NCBI RefSeq assembly: GCF_041242975.1
Contig: NZ_CP162488.1
Location: forward strand, 672,001-736,000
DNA length: 64,000 nt
Source: Xanthomonas sp. DAR 35659
GTDB lineage: Bacteria > Pseudomonadota > Gammaproteobacteria > Xanthomonadales > Xanthomonadaceae
Direction of reading: 5' to 3'
Shown here: in pieces, positions 18,901 to 27,878 of the stretch
Layout of the letters: each line of letters starts with the position of its first letter
Position numbering within the stretch: the first letter of the stretch is position 1
Made by a program: the position numbers and the translations under genes
The notes under the pieces: model-generated
Databases searched by the model: none
The model's input: the letters and a program-made list of their open reading frames with translations, nothing else
Told to the model about the DNA's origin: nothing

Positions 18901-19172
18901 ATCGTGGACAGGCCCGCCGACGAGTCGGATGTCATCATCTGCAGGCCGGAGATCTGCCCCAGTTGCCGCTCCAGCGGCGTGGTGACCAGCGAGGCCATGG
19001 TGCTGGCGTTGGCGCCGGGGTACTGGGTGGTCACCACCAGGCTGGGCGCGTCGATCTCCGGCAGCGCCGACACCGGCAGTTGCCGGTAGCCGAGGATGCC
19101 GAGCAGCAGCACGCCGGCCATCAGCAAGGTGGTCGCGATCGGGCGGCGGATGAAGATCGTCGAAAAGCCCAC
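15939..19172 (-). CDS. mdtB: RND multidrug efflux permease, MdtB-like
   Basis: 1077 residues from a GTG at 19172 (VGFSTIFIRRPIATTLL follows). The open frame extends further upstream, but that part is low-complexity. It has typical RND architecture: VVATGFVVDDAIVMIEN with the proton-relay Asp pair, and GIVKKNAIMMIDFAI in the second half. It is the partner of mdtC in an mdtABC-type inner-membrane pump. It is about 35 residues longer than the usual MdtB, because a Ser/Thr/Asn/Gly-rich segment (nucleotides about 16730-16850) interrupts the second porter lobe before GTVPLAAVAEA. The gap to mdtA is 131 bp. Confidence 0.9.
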   Translation of the reverse strand: MGFSTIFIRRPIATTLLMAGVLLLGILGYRQLPVSALPEIDAPSLVVTTQYPGANASTMASLVTTPLERQLGQISGLQMMTSDSSAGLSTIILQFAMDRDIDIAAQDVQAAIRQSTLPSSLPYQPVYNRVNPADAAILTLKLSSDTLPLREVNNYADSILAQRLSQVPGVGLVSIAGNVRPAVRIQVNPAQLSNMSLTMESLRSALTQTNVNAPKGSLNGKTQSYSIGTNDQLTSAAEYRDTIISYKNGAPVRLSDVAQVVDGVENDQLAAWADGKPAVLLEIRRQPGANIVQTVEQIRAILPQLQGVLPTGVHLDVFSDRTETIRASVHEVKFTLILTIVLVVAVIFVFLRRLWATVIPSVAVPLSLAGTFAVMAFAGMSLDNLSLMALVVATGFVVDDAIVMIENIVRYIEQGKSGREAAEIGARQIGFTVLSLTVSLVAVFLPLILMPGVTGRLFHEFAWVLSIAVVISMLVSLTLTPMMCAYLLKPDALPEGEDAHERAAAAGKTTLWSRTVALYERSLDWVLGHQKLTLLVALATMVLTVLLYVVIPKGLLPEQDTGLITGVVQADQNVAFPQMEQRTQAVAEALRRDPAVTGVAAFIGAGSMNPTLNQGQLSIVLKPRGDREGLDEVLPRLQKVVAGLPGVALYLKPVQDVTLDTRVAATEYQYSLSDVDSAELATQAARLTEALRKRPELADVDNNLANQGRALELSVDRDKASALGVPMQTIDDTLYDAFGQRQISTIFTQLNQYRVVLEVAPQFRTSTALLNQLAVASNGSGALTASNATSFGQTTSSNSSTATGIGAQNTGITVGSGGTVPLAAVAEAKLSTTPLVVSHQQQLPAITVSFNLAPGYSLSQAVAAIEQTREQLQLPPQVHAEFIGKAAEFTGSQTDVVWLLLASVVLIYIVLGVLYESYIHPLTIISTLPPAGVGALLALMLCGLSLSVDGIVGIVLLIGIVKKNAIMMIDFAIDARREGANAHDAIRRACLLRFRPIMMTTAAAMLGALPLALGDGIGSELRRPLGIAIVGGLLLSQLVTLYTTPVIYLYMERASERVRAWRARRAARHAAVAEGRA

Positions 19173-19303
19173 GGGGGTGTCCTTGCTCGGAAGTCGGGAG
19201 GAAGCGGGTCGATCGGTGGCCGCGGTGCGCGCGGCCTGTCGCGCGTTGCCGGTCGCGGCGTGCCCGCGCAACGGCGGCGGGGCACCAGGCCCCGCGTCGT
19301 CGC

Positions 19304-20548
19304 TCAGCGCGGTCCGCCGCCGCGACGGCCGCCGCCGCCGTCCTTGCGCTGCTGCTTGTGTTCGGCCGCCTTCAACTCGGCCTCGGTCGGCTGCGGCGGC
19401 GCTTCGCCCGGTTTCAGCGGGGTGACCTTGCTGCCCGGCTTGAGCCGGAACTGGCCTTCGGTGACCACCCGTTCGCCGGCCTTCAGGCCCTGCACCAGCT
19501 GCACCTGGCTGTCGCCCACTTCCACGCCCTGCTGCACCGTCTGCATCTTGACCGTGTTGTCGCCCTGCACCACGTACACGTAGTCGCCGTCGGGGCCGCG
19601 CTGCACGGCCTGGGTCGGCACCACCACGCCGTTGGGCAGGGTGCGCAGGGTCAGCCGCACGTTGACGAACTGGCCCGGCCACAGCGTGCCGTCGGGATTG
19701 GGGAACACGGCGCGGACCTTGAAGGTGCCGCTGTCGGCGCTGATCTGGTTGTCGACCACATCGACCTTGCCGTCGCCGGCGATCACGTGCGCGTCGGTCC
19801 GGTCCAGCGCCGCCACCGTCAGCGGGCCGGCCGCCTGCGCCTCGCGCAGGCCCTGCAGCTCGCGCTCGGCCAGGGGGAAGGTCACGTAGATCGGGTGGAT
19901 CTGGGTGATGGTGACGATGTTGCTGCTGGTGCTGACGATATTGCCCACGTCCACGCCGCGGATGCCGGTGATGCCGTCGATCGGGGCGAGGATGCGGGTG
20001 TACTGTAACTGCACCTGCGCCGCGCGCATCTGCGCGTCGTTGGCGGCCACCGCCGCCTCGTATTGCGCCACCTGGTTGCGCTGGGTGTCCAGGTCGGTCT
20101 TGGCCACGTACTGGCGGTAGGCCGGCGAATCGGAGCGCTGGAAGGTGGAGCGCGCGGTGGCCAGCAGCGCCTGGTTCTGGCGCTTGCTGGCCGCGGCCTG
20201 GTCGTAGCTGGCCTGCAGCGAACGCGGATCGATCTGCGCCAGCAGCTCGCCCTTCTTCACTTCCTGCCCTTCGCGGAAGTTCAGGCTCATCAACTGGCCG
20301 CCCACCTGCGGATTGACGGTGACCGTGTTGAGCGCGGTCACCGTGCCATTGGCGGTGGCGTAGATCGGCACCGCCTGGCTGCTGGCGGCGACCACGGTGA
20401 CCGGGACCGGCGTGGTGTCGTCGGCATCGCCCGCCATGCCGGGGCCGCCGCGGTCATGGCCCTTGCCGCCGCGCAGGAAGTGCGCCCCCACGACCAGCAC
20501 CAGCACCGCTGCGAGGATCAGCAGCGCAATCTTCCAGAAACGCGACAT
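19304..20548 (-). CDS. mdtA: RND periplasmic adaptor (membrane fusion protein), MdtA-like
   Basis: 414 residues. One N-terminal membrane anchor (about residues 7-24) is followed by the HlyD/MFP layout: barrel-sandwich hybrid half (GTVTALNTVTVNPQVGGQL), an alpha-helical hairpin (SYDQAAASKRQNQALL to AQVQLQYTRI), the second lipoyl half (APIDGITGIRGVDVGNIV), and beta-barrel and membrane-proximal domains. The C-terminus is Gly/Arg-rich. It links the MdtBC pump to an outer-membrane channel. It is the first gene of the mdtABC operon and is divergent from the M20 amidohydrolase, with 288 bp of promoter region between them. No regulator gene is adjacent. Confidence 0.9.
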   Translation of the reverse strand: MSRFWKIALLILAAVLVLVVGAHFLRGGKGHDRGGPGMAGDADDTTPVPVTVVAASSQAVPIYATANGTVTALNTVTVNPQVGGQLMSLNFREGQEVKKGELLAQIDPRSLQASYDQAAASKRQNQALLATARSTFQRSDSPAYRQYVAKTDLDTQRNQVAQYEAAVAANDAQMRAAQVQLQYTRILAPIDGITGIRGVDVGNIVSTSSNIVTITQIHPIYVTFPLAERELQGLREAQAAGPLTVAALDRTDAHVIAGDGKVDVVDNQISADSGTFKVRAVFPNPDGTLWPGQFVNVRLTLRTLPNGVVVPTQAVQRGPDGDYVYVVQGDNTVKMQTVQQGVEVGDSQVQLVQGLKAGERVVTEGQFRLKPGSKVTPLKPGEAPPQPTEAELKAAEHKQQRKDGGGGRRGGGPR

Positions 20549-20836
20549 CCGGGGGAACTCCTGTGGCGAAGCGGGGTGGGCGACCCTCCCGCGGTGGCTG
20601 GTGCGACACGCGATGAAGCATATCGCCAGCGCCCTGCGATTGGACCATGACTGACGGGACAGGGCGTGCCTGTCGGTGGCAGCGCGTGGCGGCAACGGCA
20701 ACGCACCGGTGGCGCATCGGTTGACACGGATTCGCAAGGGTTTTTCCGCCGCGGCCGGGGCACGGCCCGGTGCCGGGCTGGCGCGAATGCACTACATTGA
20801 CTGAACGCCCTGCGAGCCACCCACCGGAGATCGTCC

Positions 20837-22147
20837 ATGCCGCGCCTGTCCCGCCTGCTGTCCGCGATGCTGTTCGCCGTCCCCGCCCTGGCTTGGGCGC
20901 AATCCGCCGAACGCCCCGAGGTGACGGCCGCGGCGGCCAAGCTGCAGCCCAAGGTGGTGGAGTGGCGGCGCGACTTCCACCAGCACCCGGAACTGTCCAA
21001 CCGCGAGGCGCGCACCGCCGCCAAGGTCGCCGAGCGGCTGCGCGCGCTGGGCCTGAAGCCGCAGACCGGCATCGCCCACCATGGCGTGGTGGCGATCGTC
21101 AAAGGCGCGCTGCCGGGGCCGAAGATCGCCCTGCGCGCGGACATGGACGCGCTGCCGGTGACCGAGCAGACCGGCCTGCCGTTCGCATCCAAGGCCACCG
21201 CCGAGTACCGCGGCGAGACTGTGGGGGTGATGCACGCCTGCGGCCACGATGCGCACACCGCGATCCTGCTCGGCGTGGCCGAGGCGCTGGTGGCGATGCG
21301 CGCGCAATTGCCGGGCGAGGTGATGCTGGTGTTCCAGCCGTCGGAGGAGGGCGCGCCGGGCAACGAGGAAGGCGGCGCGTCGCTGATGCTCAAGGAAGGC
21401 CTGTTCCGCGACTTCAAGCCCGAGGCGATGTTCGGCCTGCACGTGTTCTCCAGCGTGCAGGCGGGCAAGATCGCGGTGCGTGGCGGCCCGCTGATGGCCG
21501 CCTCCGACCGCTTCAGCATCAAGGTGATCGGCCGCCAGACCCACGGCTCGGCGCCGTGGAACGGCATCGACCCGATCGTCGCCAGCGCCGACCTGATCGG
21601 TGCGGCGCAGACCGTGGTCAGCCGTCGCGCCAACATCTCCCGGCAGCCGGCGGTGCTCAGCTTCGGCGCGATCAAGGGCGGCATCCGCTACAACATCATT
21701 CCCGACGACGTGGAGATGGTCGGCACCATCCGCACCTTCGACGAGGGCATGCGCCAGCAGATCTTCGCCGACCTCAAGACCGTGGCCGAGCACACCGCCG
21801 CCGCGCACGGCGCCAAGGCGGAGGCGCACGTGCCCGACCAGGACGGCAACCCGGCCACGATCAACGACCCGGCGCTGACCGCGAAGATGCTGCCCAGCCT
21901 GCAGGCGGTGGTCGGCGCCGGCAACGTCTACGAACCGCCGCTGCAGATGGGCGCGGAGGACTTCTCGTTCTATGCGCAGCAGGTGCCGTCGCTGTTCTTC
22001 TTCGTCGGCGCCACCGGCCCCGGCATCGACCCGGCGACCGCGCCGAGCAACCACTCGCCGCAGTTCCTGCTCGACGAATCGGCGCTGGACGTCGGCCTGC
22101 GCGCGATGCTGCAGGTGTCCCTGGACTATCTGTCCATGAAGCGGTGA
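20837..22147 (+). CDS. Exported M20 family amidohydrolase
   Basis: 436 residues. A signal peptide (about residues 1-20, ALAWAQ) precedes an M20D metallopeptidase domain: ALRADMDALPV, the metal ligands in MHACGHDAHTA, the catalytic Glu region VFQPSEEGAPG, and a dimerisation lid with TIRTFDEGMR. Near the end, PPLQMGAEDFSFY carries the last metal-ligand Glu region. Relatives hydrolyse N-acyl amino acids, hippurate or similar amides; the export signal suggests a periplasmic substrate. The specificity cannot be read from the sequence. Confidence 0.88.
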   Translation: MPRLSRLLSAMLFAVPALAWAQSAERPEVTAAAAKLQPKVVEWRRDFHQHPELSNREARTAAKVAERLRALGLKPQTGIAHHGVVAIVKGALPGPKIALRADMDALPVTEQTGLPFASKATAEYRGETVGVMHACGHDAHTAILLGVAEALVAMRAQLPGEVMLVFQPSEEGAPGNEEGGASLMLKEGLFRDFKPEAMFGLHVFSSVQAGKIAVRGGPLMAASDRFSIKVIGRQTHGSAPWNGIDPIVASADLIGAAQTVVSRRANISRQPAVLSFGAIKGGIRYNIIPDDVEMVGTIRTFDEGMRQQIFADLKTVAEHTAAAHGAKAEAHVPDQDGNPATINDPALTAKMLPSLQAVVGAGNVYEPPLQMGAEDFSFYAQQVPSLFFFVGATGPGIDPATAPSNHSPQFLLDESALDVGLRAMLQVSLDYLSMKR

Positions 22148-22303
22148 TTGGGGATTCGGGATTGGGGATTCGTCAAAGCGGTTGGCGGGGGCGGAGATAG
22201 CGCCGCACCGCCTGGCGTTTCTGGATCCGGAGGGGTGGGGCAAACCGTCGCGCGCGCGGTATGCCTTTGCCAATCCCGAATCCCAACTCCCCAATCCAGG
22301 CCC
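22148..22303. repeat. Short GGGATT-type inverted repeat
   Basis: The unit GATTGGGGATTCGGGATTGG near 22143-22170 pairs with the complementary CAATCCCGAATCCC block near 22270-22295. It is a smaller relative of the repeat in the mdtB-mdtC gap and fills the space before queF. Confidence 0.6.
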
Positions 22304-22345
22304 CATACACCTGCCAGCCAGACCGCCCCCGCTAAACTGGCCGCC

Positions 22346-23164
22346 ATGAACACCCCCCAGGATTCCAGTCTCGGCCGCGAGGTCGCCTATCCGTCGCAGT
22401 ACGACCCCGCGCTGCTGTTCCCGATTGCCCGCGCCGGCGGCCGCGCCGAGATCGGGCTGGACGCCGCGTCGCTGCCGTTCTTCGGCCTGGACCGCTGGCA
22501 TGCCTACGAACTGGGCTGGCTGGACGCGCACGGCAAGCCCTGCGTCGCCACCGCCACCTTGCAGGTGCCGTGCACCTCGCCGCACCTGATCGAATCCAAG
22601 TCGCTCAAGCTCTACCTCAACTCGCTCAACGCGATGCGCTTCAACAGCGCAGAAGCGCTGCGCGCCTGCATCGTCACCGACCTGTCGGCGCGCGCCGGCG
22701 CCGACGTGAGCATGGAGTTCGGCCTGCCGCCGGTGGACCCGCTCGGCGACGGCGAGTCGCTGGACGCGCTGGACATCGCCATCGACTGCTACGGCCCGCC
22801 GCGCCCGCAGTTCCTGATCGCCGCGGCCGACGACCTCGTCGAGGAAACCCTGAGCAGCGACCTGCTCAAGTCCAACTGCCCGGTCACCGGCCAGCCGGAC
22901 TGGGCGACGTTGAGCGTGCGCTATCGCGGCGGCCGCATCGACCGCGAGGGCCTGCTGCGCTACATCGTCAGCTATCGCGAGCACGCCGGCTTCCACGAAC
23001 AGTGCGTGGAGCAGATCTTCCACGACCTGATGACGCGTTGCCGCCCGCACTCCCTGCAGGTCGAGGCGCGTTACACCCGCCGCGGCGGCCTGGACATCAA
23101 TCCCTGGCGCGCCACGCCCGACGTGGCCACCCCGATCGCCTTCCACCGCGATCCGCGCCAGTAG
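22346..23164 (+). CDS. queF: NADPH-dependent 7-cyano-7-deazaguanine reductase
   Basis: 272 residues, the long (E. coli type) QueF form made of two T-fold halves. It reduces preQ0 to preQ1 in queuosine biosynthesis. Diagnostic blocks: the NADPH-binding [11 protein letters not shown] in the first half, the thioimide-forming Cys in [13 protein letters not shown], and the substrate-binding [10 protein letters not shown] in the second half. The start at 22346 gives the standard N-terminus ([17 protein letters not shown]). No other queuosine genes are adjacent. Confidence 0.95.
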   Translation: MNTPQDSSLGREVAYPSQYDPALLFPIARAGGRAEIGLDAASLPFFGLDRWHAYELGWLDAHGKPCVATATLQVPCTSPHLIESKSLKLYLNSLNAMRFNSAEALRACIVTDLSARAGADVSMEFGLPPVDPLGDGESLDALDIAIDCYGPPRPQFLIAAADDLVEETLSSDLLKSNCPVTGQPDWATLSVRYRGGRIDREGLLRYIVSYREHAGFHEQCVEQIFHDLMTRCRPHSLQVEARYTRRGGLDINPWRATPDVATPIAFHRDPRQ

Positions 23165-23265
23165 CGCCGGCTGAATCGCGGCGGCGTCATTCACGCTTGC
23201 GCGATCCCCTTTTAACAAATCGTGTGCAACCGTGGCAGCGTCATCCACGCATGGAGTCACACGCG

Positions 23266-23559
23266 ATGAACAGCGACAAGCGCGCCGATTTTTCGGCGGT
23301 CACCGCCAAGGTGGACACCACCGCGGAGGTCGTGCCCAAGGCGGATTTTTCCGCCGTGCAGGCGAGCGTGGACACCACCGCCGAGCAGGTGCAGCAGGTC
23401 TACGTGGTCAAGTCGGGCGATTCGTTGTCCAAGATCGCCAAGCTGCACTACGGCGACGGCAACGCCTGGACCCGCATCTTCGAAGCCAACCGCGACGTGC
23501 TCGACGACCCGGACAAGATCTATCCGGGGCAGACGCTCAAGCTGCCCGCACGCGCATAG
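23266..23559 (+). CDS. Small LysM-domain protein
   Basis: 97 residues with no signal peptide. The first 40 residues hold two copies of a short unit (ADFSAVxAxVDTTAE) spaced 19 residues apart. Residues about 45-95 are a LysM domain (VYVVKSGDSLSKIAKLHYG to IYPGQTLKLP), like the C-terminal half of E. coli Kbp/YgaU but without its BON domain. LysM domains bind N-acetylglucosamine polymers; cytoplasmic relatives sense ions. An alternative start at 23251 adds five residues. Confidence 0.85.
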   Translation: MNSDKRADFSAVTAKVDTTAEVVPKADFSAVQASVDTTAEQVQQVYVVKSGDSLSKIAKLHYGDGNAWTRIFEANRDVLDDPDKIYPGQTLKLPARA

Positions 23560-23617
23560 TCAATCCCGCGGCTGGACCTTCTCGCTTTCGATATTCCCTT
23601 CAAGGAGCGCTACCTGC

Positions 23618-24136
23618 ATGAAGACCTATTCCAAGACGTTGACCTCGCCGCTGCTGTTGGCCCTGGTCGGCACGCTGGCATTGGCCGGTTGCAAGAAGCA
23701 GGAACAGAGCCAGACCACCACGCCCGATCCCACCTCGTCCGCACCGACCGAAACGATGCCGGGCCCGGCCGACACCGGCCAGGCCGCGCCCGCCGCGGCC
23801 AATGCGGGTGAGGTGACGGTCGCGTCCGTCGCGGTGGGCAACACCGCCGGCGCGGACAAGACGGTGGCACCACTAACCACGCTGGCCAGCAAGGACACCA
23901 TCATCGTCTCGGTGAAGACCGAGGGCTCCTCCACCAATACCAGCGTGGGCGCCAAGCTGCTGTTCCAGGACGGCCAGACCGCCGGCGAGCAGAGCGCGAC
24001 GCTGACCACCGCCGGCGCGGAAACCACCAATATCTCCTTCACCAACCCCAAGGGCTGGCCGGCCGGCAAGTACAAGGCCGAAGTTACCGTGAACGGCAAG
24101 CCGGCCGGGACGGTGCAGGAATTCGAGGTCAAGTGA
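23618..24136 (+). CDS. Lipoprotein, unknown function
   Basis: 172 residues. A textbook lipoprotein signal ends in LALAGC (Cys25). It is followed by a Gln/Thr/Pro-rich linker to about residue 65 and a C-terminal domain of about 105 residues with alternating hydrophobic strands and many Thr/Gly, which looks like a small beta-sandwich. It has an AAGGAG ribosome site and lies 58 bp after the LysM gene, so the two may be co-transcribed. No family was recognised. Confidence 0.8.
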   Translation: MKTYSKTLTSPLLLALVGTLALAGCKKQEQSQTTTPDPTSSAPTETMPGPADTGQAAPAAANAGEVTVASVAVGNTAGADKTVAPLTTLASKDTIIVSVKTEGSSTNTSVGAKLLFQDGQTAGEQSATLTTAGAETTNISFTNPKGWPAGKYKAEVTVNGKPAGTVQEFEVK

Positions 24137-24214
24137 CGCCTCCGCATCGCCTAGGGCGATGCAACAGTCACGCACCGCGCCTGCCGTCTCTCTCCCGGCC
24201 GGCGCGGTACGCTG

Positions 24215-24243
24215 GGCGCAGCCGTGAGGCTGCGCCTTTTTTT
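24215..24243 (+). terminator. Rho-independent terminator
   Basis: GGCGCAGCC and GGCTGCGCC form a nine-pair perfect stem with a GTGA loop, followed by seven T. It ends the LysM-lipoprotein transcript and lies 84 bp before the distal end of the CRISPR array. Confidence 0.9.
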
Positions 24244-27011
24244 ACGCTGTGGAGGTTGTAGGTCAAGAACGCCACGATTGTGTGGATGCGGCCTCCCCCG
24301 CATAGCGGGATGCCGTAAATCTCCAGATTTCAATCCTCACGCCCTTGAGGGCGCGACCTTGTGCTTTAAACATCCGATATCGTGGGATTCGGTGGTTTCA
24401 ACCCACGCGCCCGTTAGGGCGCGACAGCATCGCCCTAACGGAGCGCCTGACGCAACTGGAGTTGCAATCCACGCGCCCGTGAGAGCGCGACCATCCCCGG
24501 GATGTCGGCGCCATACAGCTCATCGAGGTTTCAATCCACGCGCCCGTGAGGGCGCGACCGTACAGGTCGGCCAGCTTCTCCCCGGCCTTGGTCATGTTTC
24601 AATCCACGCGCCCGTGAGGGCGCGACAACAGGACGAGTTCACCGCCCCCGACCTGGCGTGGTTTCAATCCACGCGCCCGTGAGGGCGCGACATCGGCGGT
24701 TCAGTCATCCGCGAGCGAATCCACGTTTCAATCCACGCGCCCGTGAGGGCGCGACGCCCCCGGCACCACCAGGTTCGGCGCCTGCCTTTCCGGTTTCAAT
24801 CCACGCGCCCGTGAGGGCGCGACCCCCTTGGGGTTGATGTTGATCGTCGCCAACTCGATGTTTCAATCCACGCGCCCGTGAGGGCGCGACTCGACGAGCT
24901 GGAAGGCAAGATCGGCATGGCGCTGTTTCAATCCAAGCGCACGTGAGGGCGCGACGGCCTTCTACCAGGAGGAGCTGGACCGCCAGGAGTGGTTTCAATC
25001 CACGCGCCCGTGAGGGCGCGACCGCGCGCACTGGCATCCAGGACTATCTGGGTAGCGTTTCAATCCACGCGCCCGTGAGGGCGCGACCCCCAGCCGTTAG
25101 GTTACGCCTTGCGGCCGATGCAGTTTCAATCCACGCGCCCGTGAGGGCGCGACACGAACGCATCCACAGCAGCGCCAAGTCGCAGAAGTTTCAATCCACG
25201 CGCCCGTGAGGGCGCGACGTAGGCGGGCAGGTCGGCTGCCTTGCAGGCACGCTTGTTTCAATCCACGCGCCCGTGAGGGCGCGACTCGCCGTTCTTCTTG
25301 CCGACGCCCTCGCGCTGATTGTTTCAATCCACGCGCCCGTGAGGGCGCGACTCAACCAAGCACTGATCGGCACCGGCTGGATCACGTTTCAATCCACGCG
25401 CCCGTGAGGGCGCGACCCGTGTCGATCGCCAACTGGCCGGCCGTCAAGAAGTTTCAATCCACGCGCCCGTGAGGGCGCGACGACATCCGGGTCGTTTCCG
25501 AGGTTGCCGATAAGCTGTTTCAATCCACGCGCCCGTGAGGGCGCGACATGAGGCTGTTGCACTGAGAGTAGTCCTGCGCATGTTTCAATCCACGCGCCCG
25601 TGAGGGCGCGACGCGGCGCTGCATCGCCATGGCGCCGTCGTGATCGTGTTTCAATCCACGCGCCCGTGAGGGCGCGACCATGCGGCGTACATCAAGGCGC
25701 CGTATCCGGCGCTGTTTCAATCCACGCGCCCGTGAGGGCGCGACCACATGCAAATCACCATCGCCCATTCGGAATTGAGTTTCAATCCACGCGCCCGTGA
25801 GGGCGCGACGTAGGACTTCCCCGAGCGCGGCACGCCCTCATTGTTTCAATCCACGCGCCCGTGAGTGCGCGACGTGACTGGCGAGAGCTGCTGGGCCGCA
25901 TGCGCTTGAGTTTCAATCCACGCGCCCGTGAGGGCGCGACCTTCCAGGGTCACCTCGGCCTCCGCTGCCGCGGTGTTTCAATCCACGCGCCCGTGAGGGC
26001 GCGACCGAGGGCGTCAGGTCGTCGGCGCGCTGATTGCCGGTTTCAATCCACGCGCCCGTGAGGGCGCGACGTGGACAGCGGCCAACGTTGGCGCTGCAGG
26101 GTGGTTTCAATCCACGCGCCCGTGAGGGCGCGACCGGGTAGCGCGATGGCATGCGCGTCCCGTTCCTGTTTCAATCCACGCGCCCGTGAGGGCGCGACCA
26201 GTCGTACCTGGATAAACTGGCGGTGGATAGCTGGTTTCAATCCACGCGCCCGTGAGGGCGCGACCGCAAGGCAATTGCTTGCGCCAAGACTTCGCCTGGT
26301 TTCAATCCACGCGCCCGTGAGGGCGCGACAAGCGCATGGCGACGCCGCTGCCCGAGCAGAATGAGTTTCAATCCACGCGCCCGTGAGGGCGCGACCGCTG
26401 TGGAGCGACGTGCAAGCGGAGTGGATGCAGTTTCAATCCACGCGCCCGTGAGGGCGCGACAGGGCGTTCCGGGTTGGGGCCGCGCAATCGTCGAGTTTCA
26501 ATCCACGCGCCCGTGAGGGCGCGACCGGCGCTTGGGCAGCGACAGCGGCGCCGGCAGCGTGTTTCAATCCACGCGCCCGTGAGGGCGCGACAAGGCGTAA
26601 CCGGTGCCGATGGGCCGCCGGGACCGGTTTCAATCCACGCGCCCGTGAGGGCGCGACAAAGCCGCAACAACAGCTTCTAACCACCACTTAGGTTTCAATC
26701 CACGCGCCCGTGAGGGCGCGACTCGCCAACCCATACGTAACGAAACACTTGACCTTGGTTTCAATCCACGCGCCCGTGAGGGCGCGACATGCCACGGATT
26801 TACGTGACGCGGCACGAAATCGGTTTCAATCCACGCGCCCGTGAGGGCGCGACAGCGGTAATCTTCGTGGATCTGACCCGCTGCAACGTTTCAATCCACG
26901 CGCCCGTGAGGGCGCGACTGACCTGTTCCGCCAGTTTTTCGGGGGCGGCGCGTGTTTCAATCCACGCGCCCGTGAGGGCGCGACTGAAAAGACAGATGCG
27001 GCTATGCCTAA

Positions 27012-27878
27012 GAGTCGCTAACAAAACGTAGTTGAACGCAGATTCGCATGTGGCAAAATTAGCGACATGGCCCGTCGCAAAGAAATCCCCGCCGCGCTGT
27101 GGAAGCGCATCGAACCGCTGATCCCATCAGTAAAGCCCTCCCCCAAAGGAGGGCGGCCTCGCGTCAGCGATCAGCAAGCCCTCAACGGCATCGTCTATGT
27201 CCTGCGGACCGGCATTCCATGGGAAGAACTGCCCCTGGAATTGGGCTACGGCAGCGGCATGACCTGTTGGCGCCGGTTGCGCGACTGGCAGGCCGCCGGC
27301 GTCTGGCATCGCCTGCATCAGGTTCTGCTGGCCGAATTGCGGCGAGCCGACAAGCTGGACCTGAGCCGAGCCAGCCTGGACGCGGCCAGTGTGGCCTCCC
27401 CCCGGGGGGCGCGTACACCGGACCGAACCCGACCGATCGCGGCAAACTCGGCAGCAAGCGGCATCTGATCGTCGACCGCAATGGCGTTCCCTTGGCGTTC
27501 TGCGTGACCGGAGCCAACCGGCACGACTCGGCGATCTTCGAGGAACTGGTCGATGCCTTGCCGCCGATCACCGGCAAGCCAGGGCGCCCACGACGTTGGC
27601 CAGGCAAACTGCACGCTGACAAGGCCTACGACATCGATCGTTGCCGCCATCACCTCAAGAAGCGGGGCATCACGCCACGCATCGCTCGCAAGGGGATCGA
27701 GCGCAACGACCGGCTGGGGCGCCATCGCTGGGTCGTGGAACGCACTCACGCGTGGTTCGCAGGCATGGGCAAGCTACGCATCCGATTCGAACGTCGCATC
27801 GATATCCATCTGGCGTGGCTCTCGATTGCCAGTTCGATCATCTGCCTACGGATCCTTCCTTAGTTTTGTTAGCGACTC
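27012..27878 (+). mobile_element. IS5-family insertion sequence inside a CRISPR spacer
   Basis: 867 bp. Perfect 16-bp terminal inverted repeats are visible: GAGTCGCTAACAAAAC at the left end and its reverse complement at the right. The flanks carry the 3-bp direct duplication TAA (27009-27011 and 27879-27881). Size, duplication and the two-frame transposase fit the IS427/IS1031 groups of IS5. It landed within a spacer, not within a repeat. Confidence 0.93.
27067..27863 (+). CDS. IS5-family transposase, two overlapping frames
   Basis: Frame A (27067-27468) encodes the N-terminal DUF4096-like part and the first catalytic Asp (SLDAASV). Frame B continues in the -1 frame to 27863 with GPNPTDRGKLGSKRHLIVD, the second Asp in HADKAYD and the Glu in VVERTHAW. 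Joining them by a -1 slip in the C6G6 run near 27402-27413 restores a continuous protein of about 265 residues (…ASPRG then GAYTG…). IS427-group elements normally make their transposase by such programmed slippage, so the gene may be intact. A simple frameshift mutation is the alternative. Confidence 0.88.
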
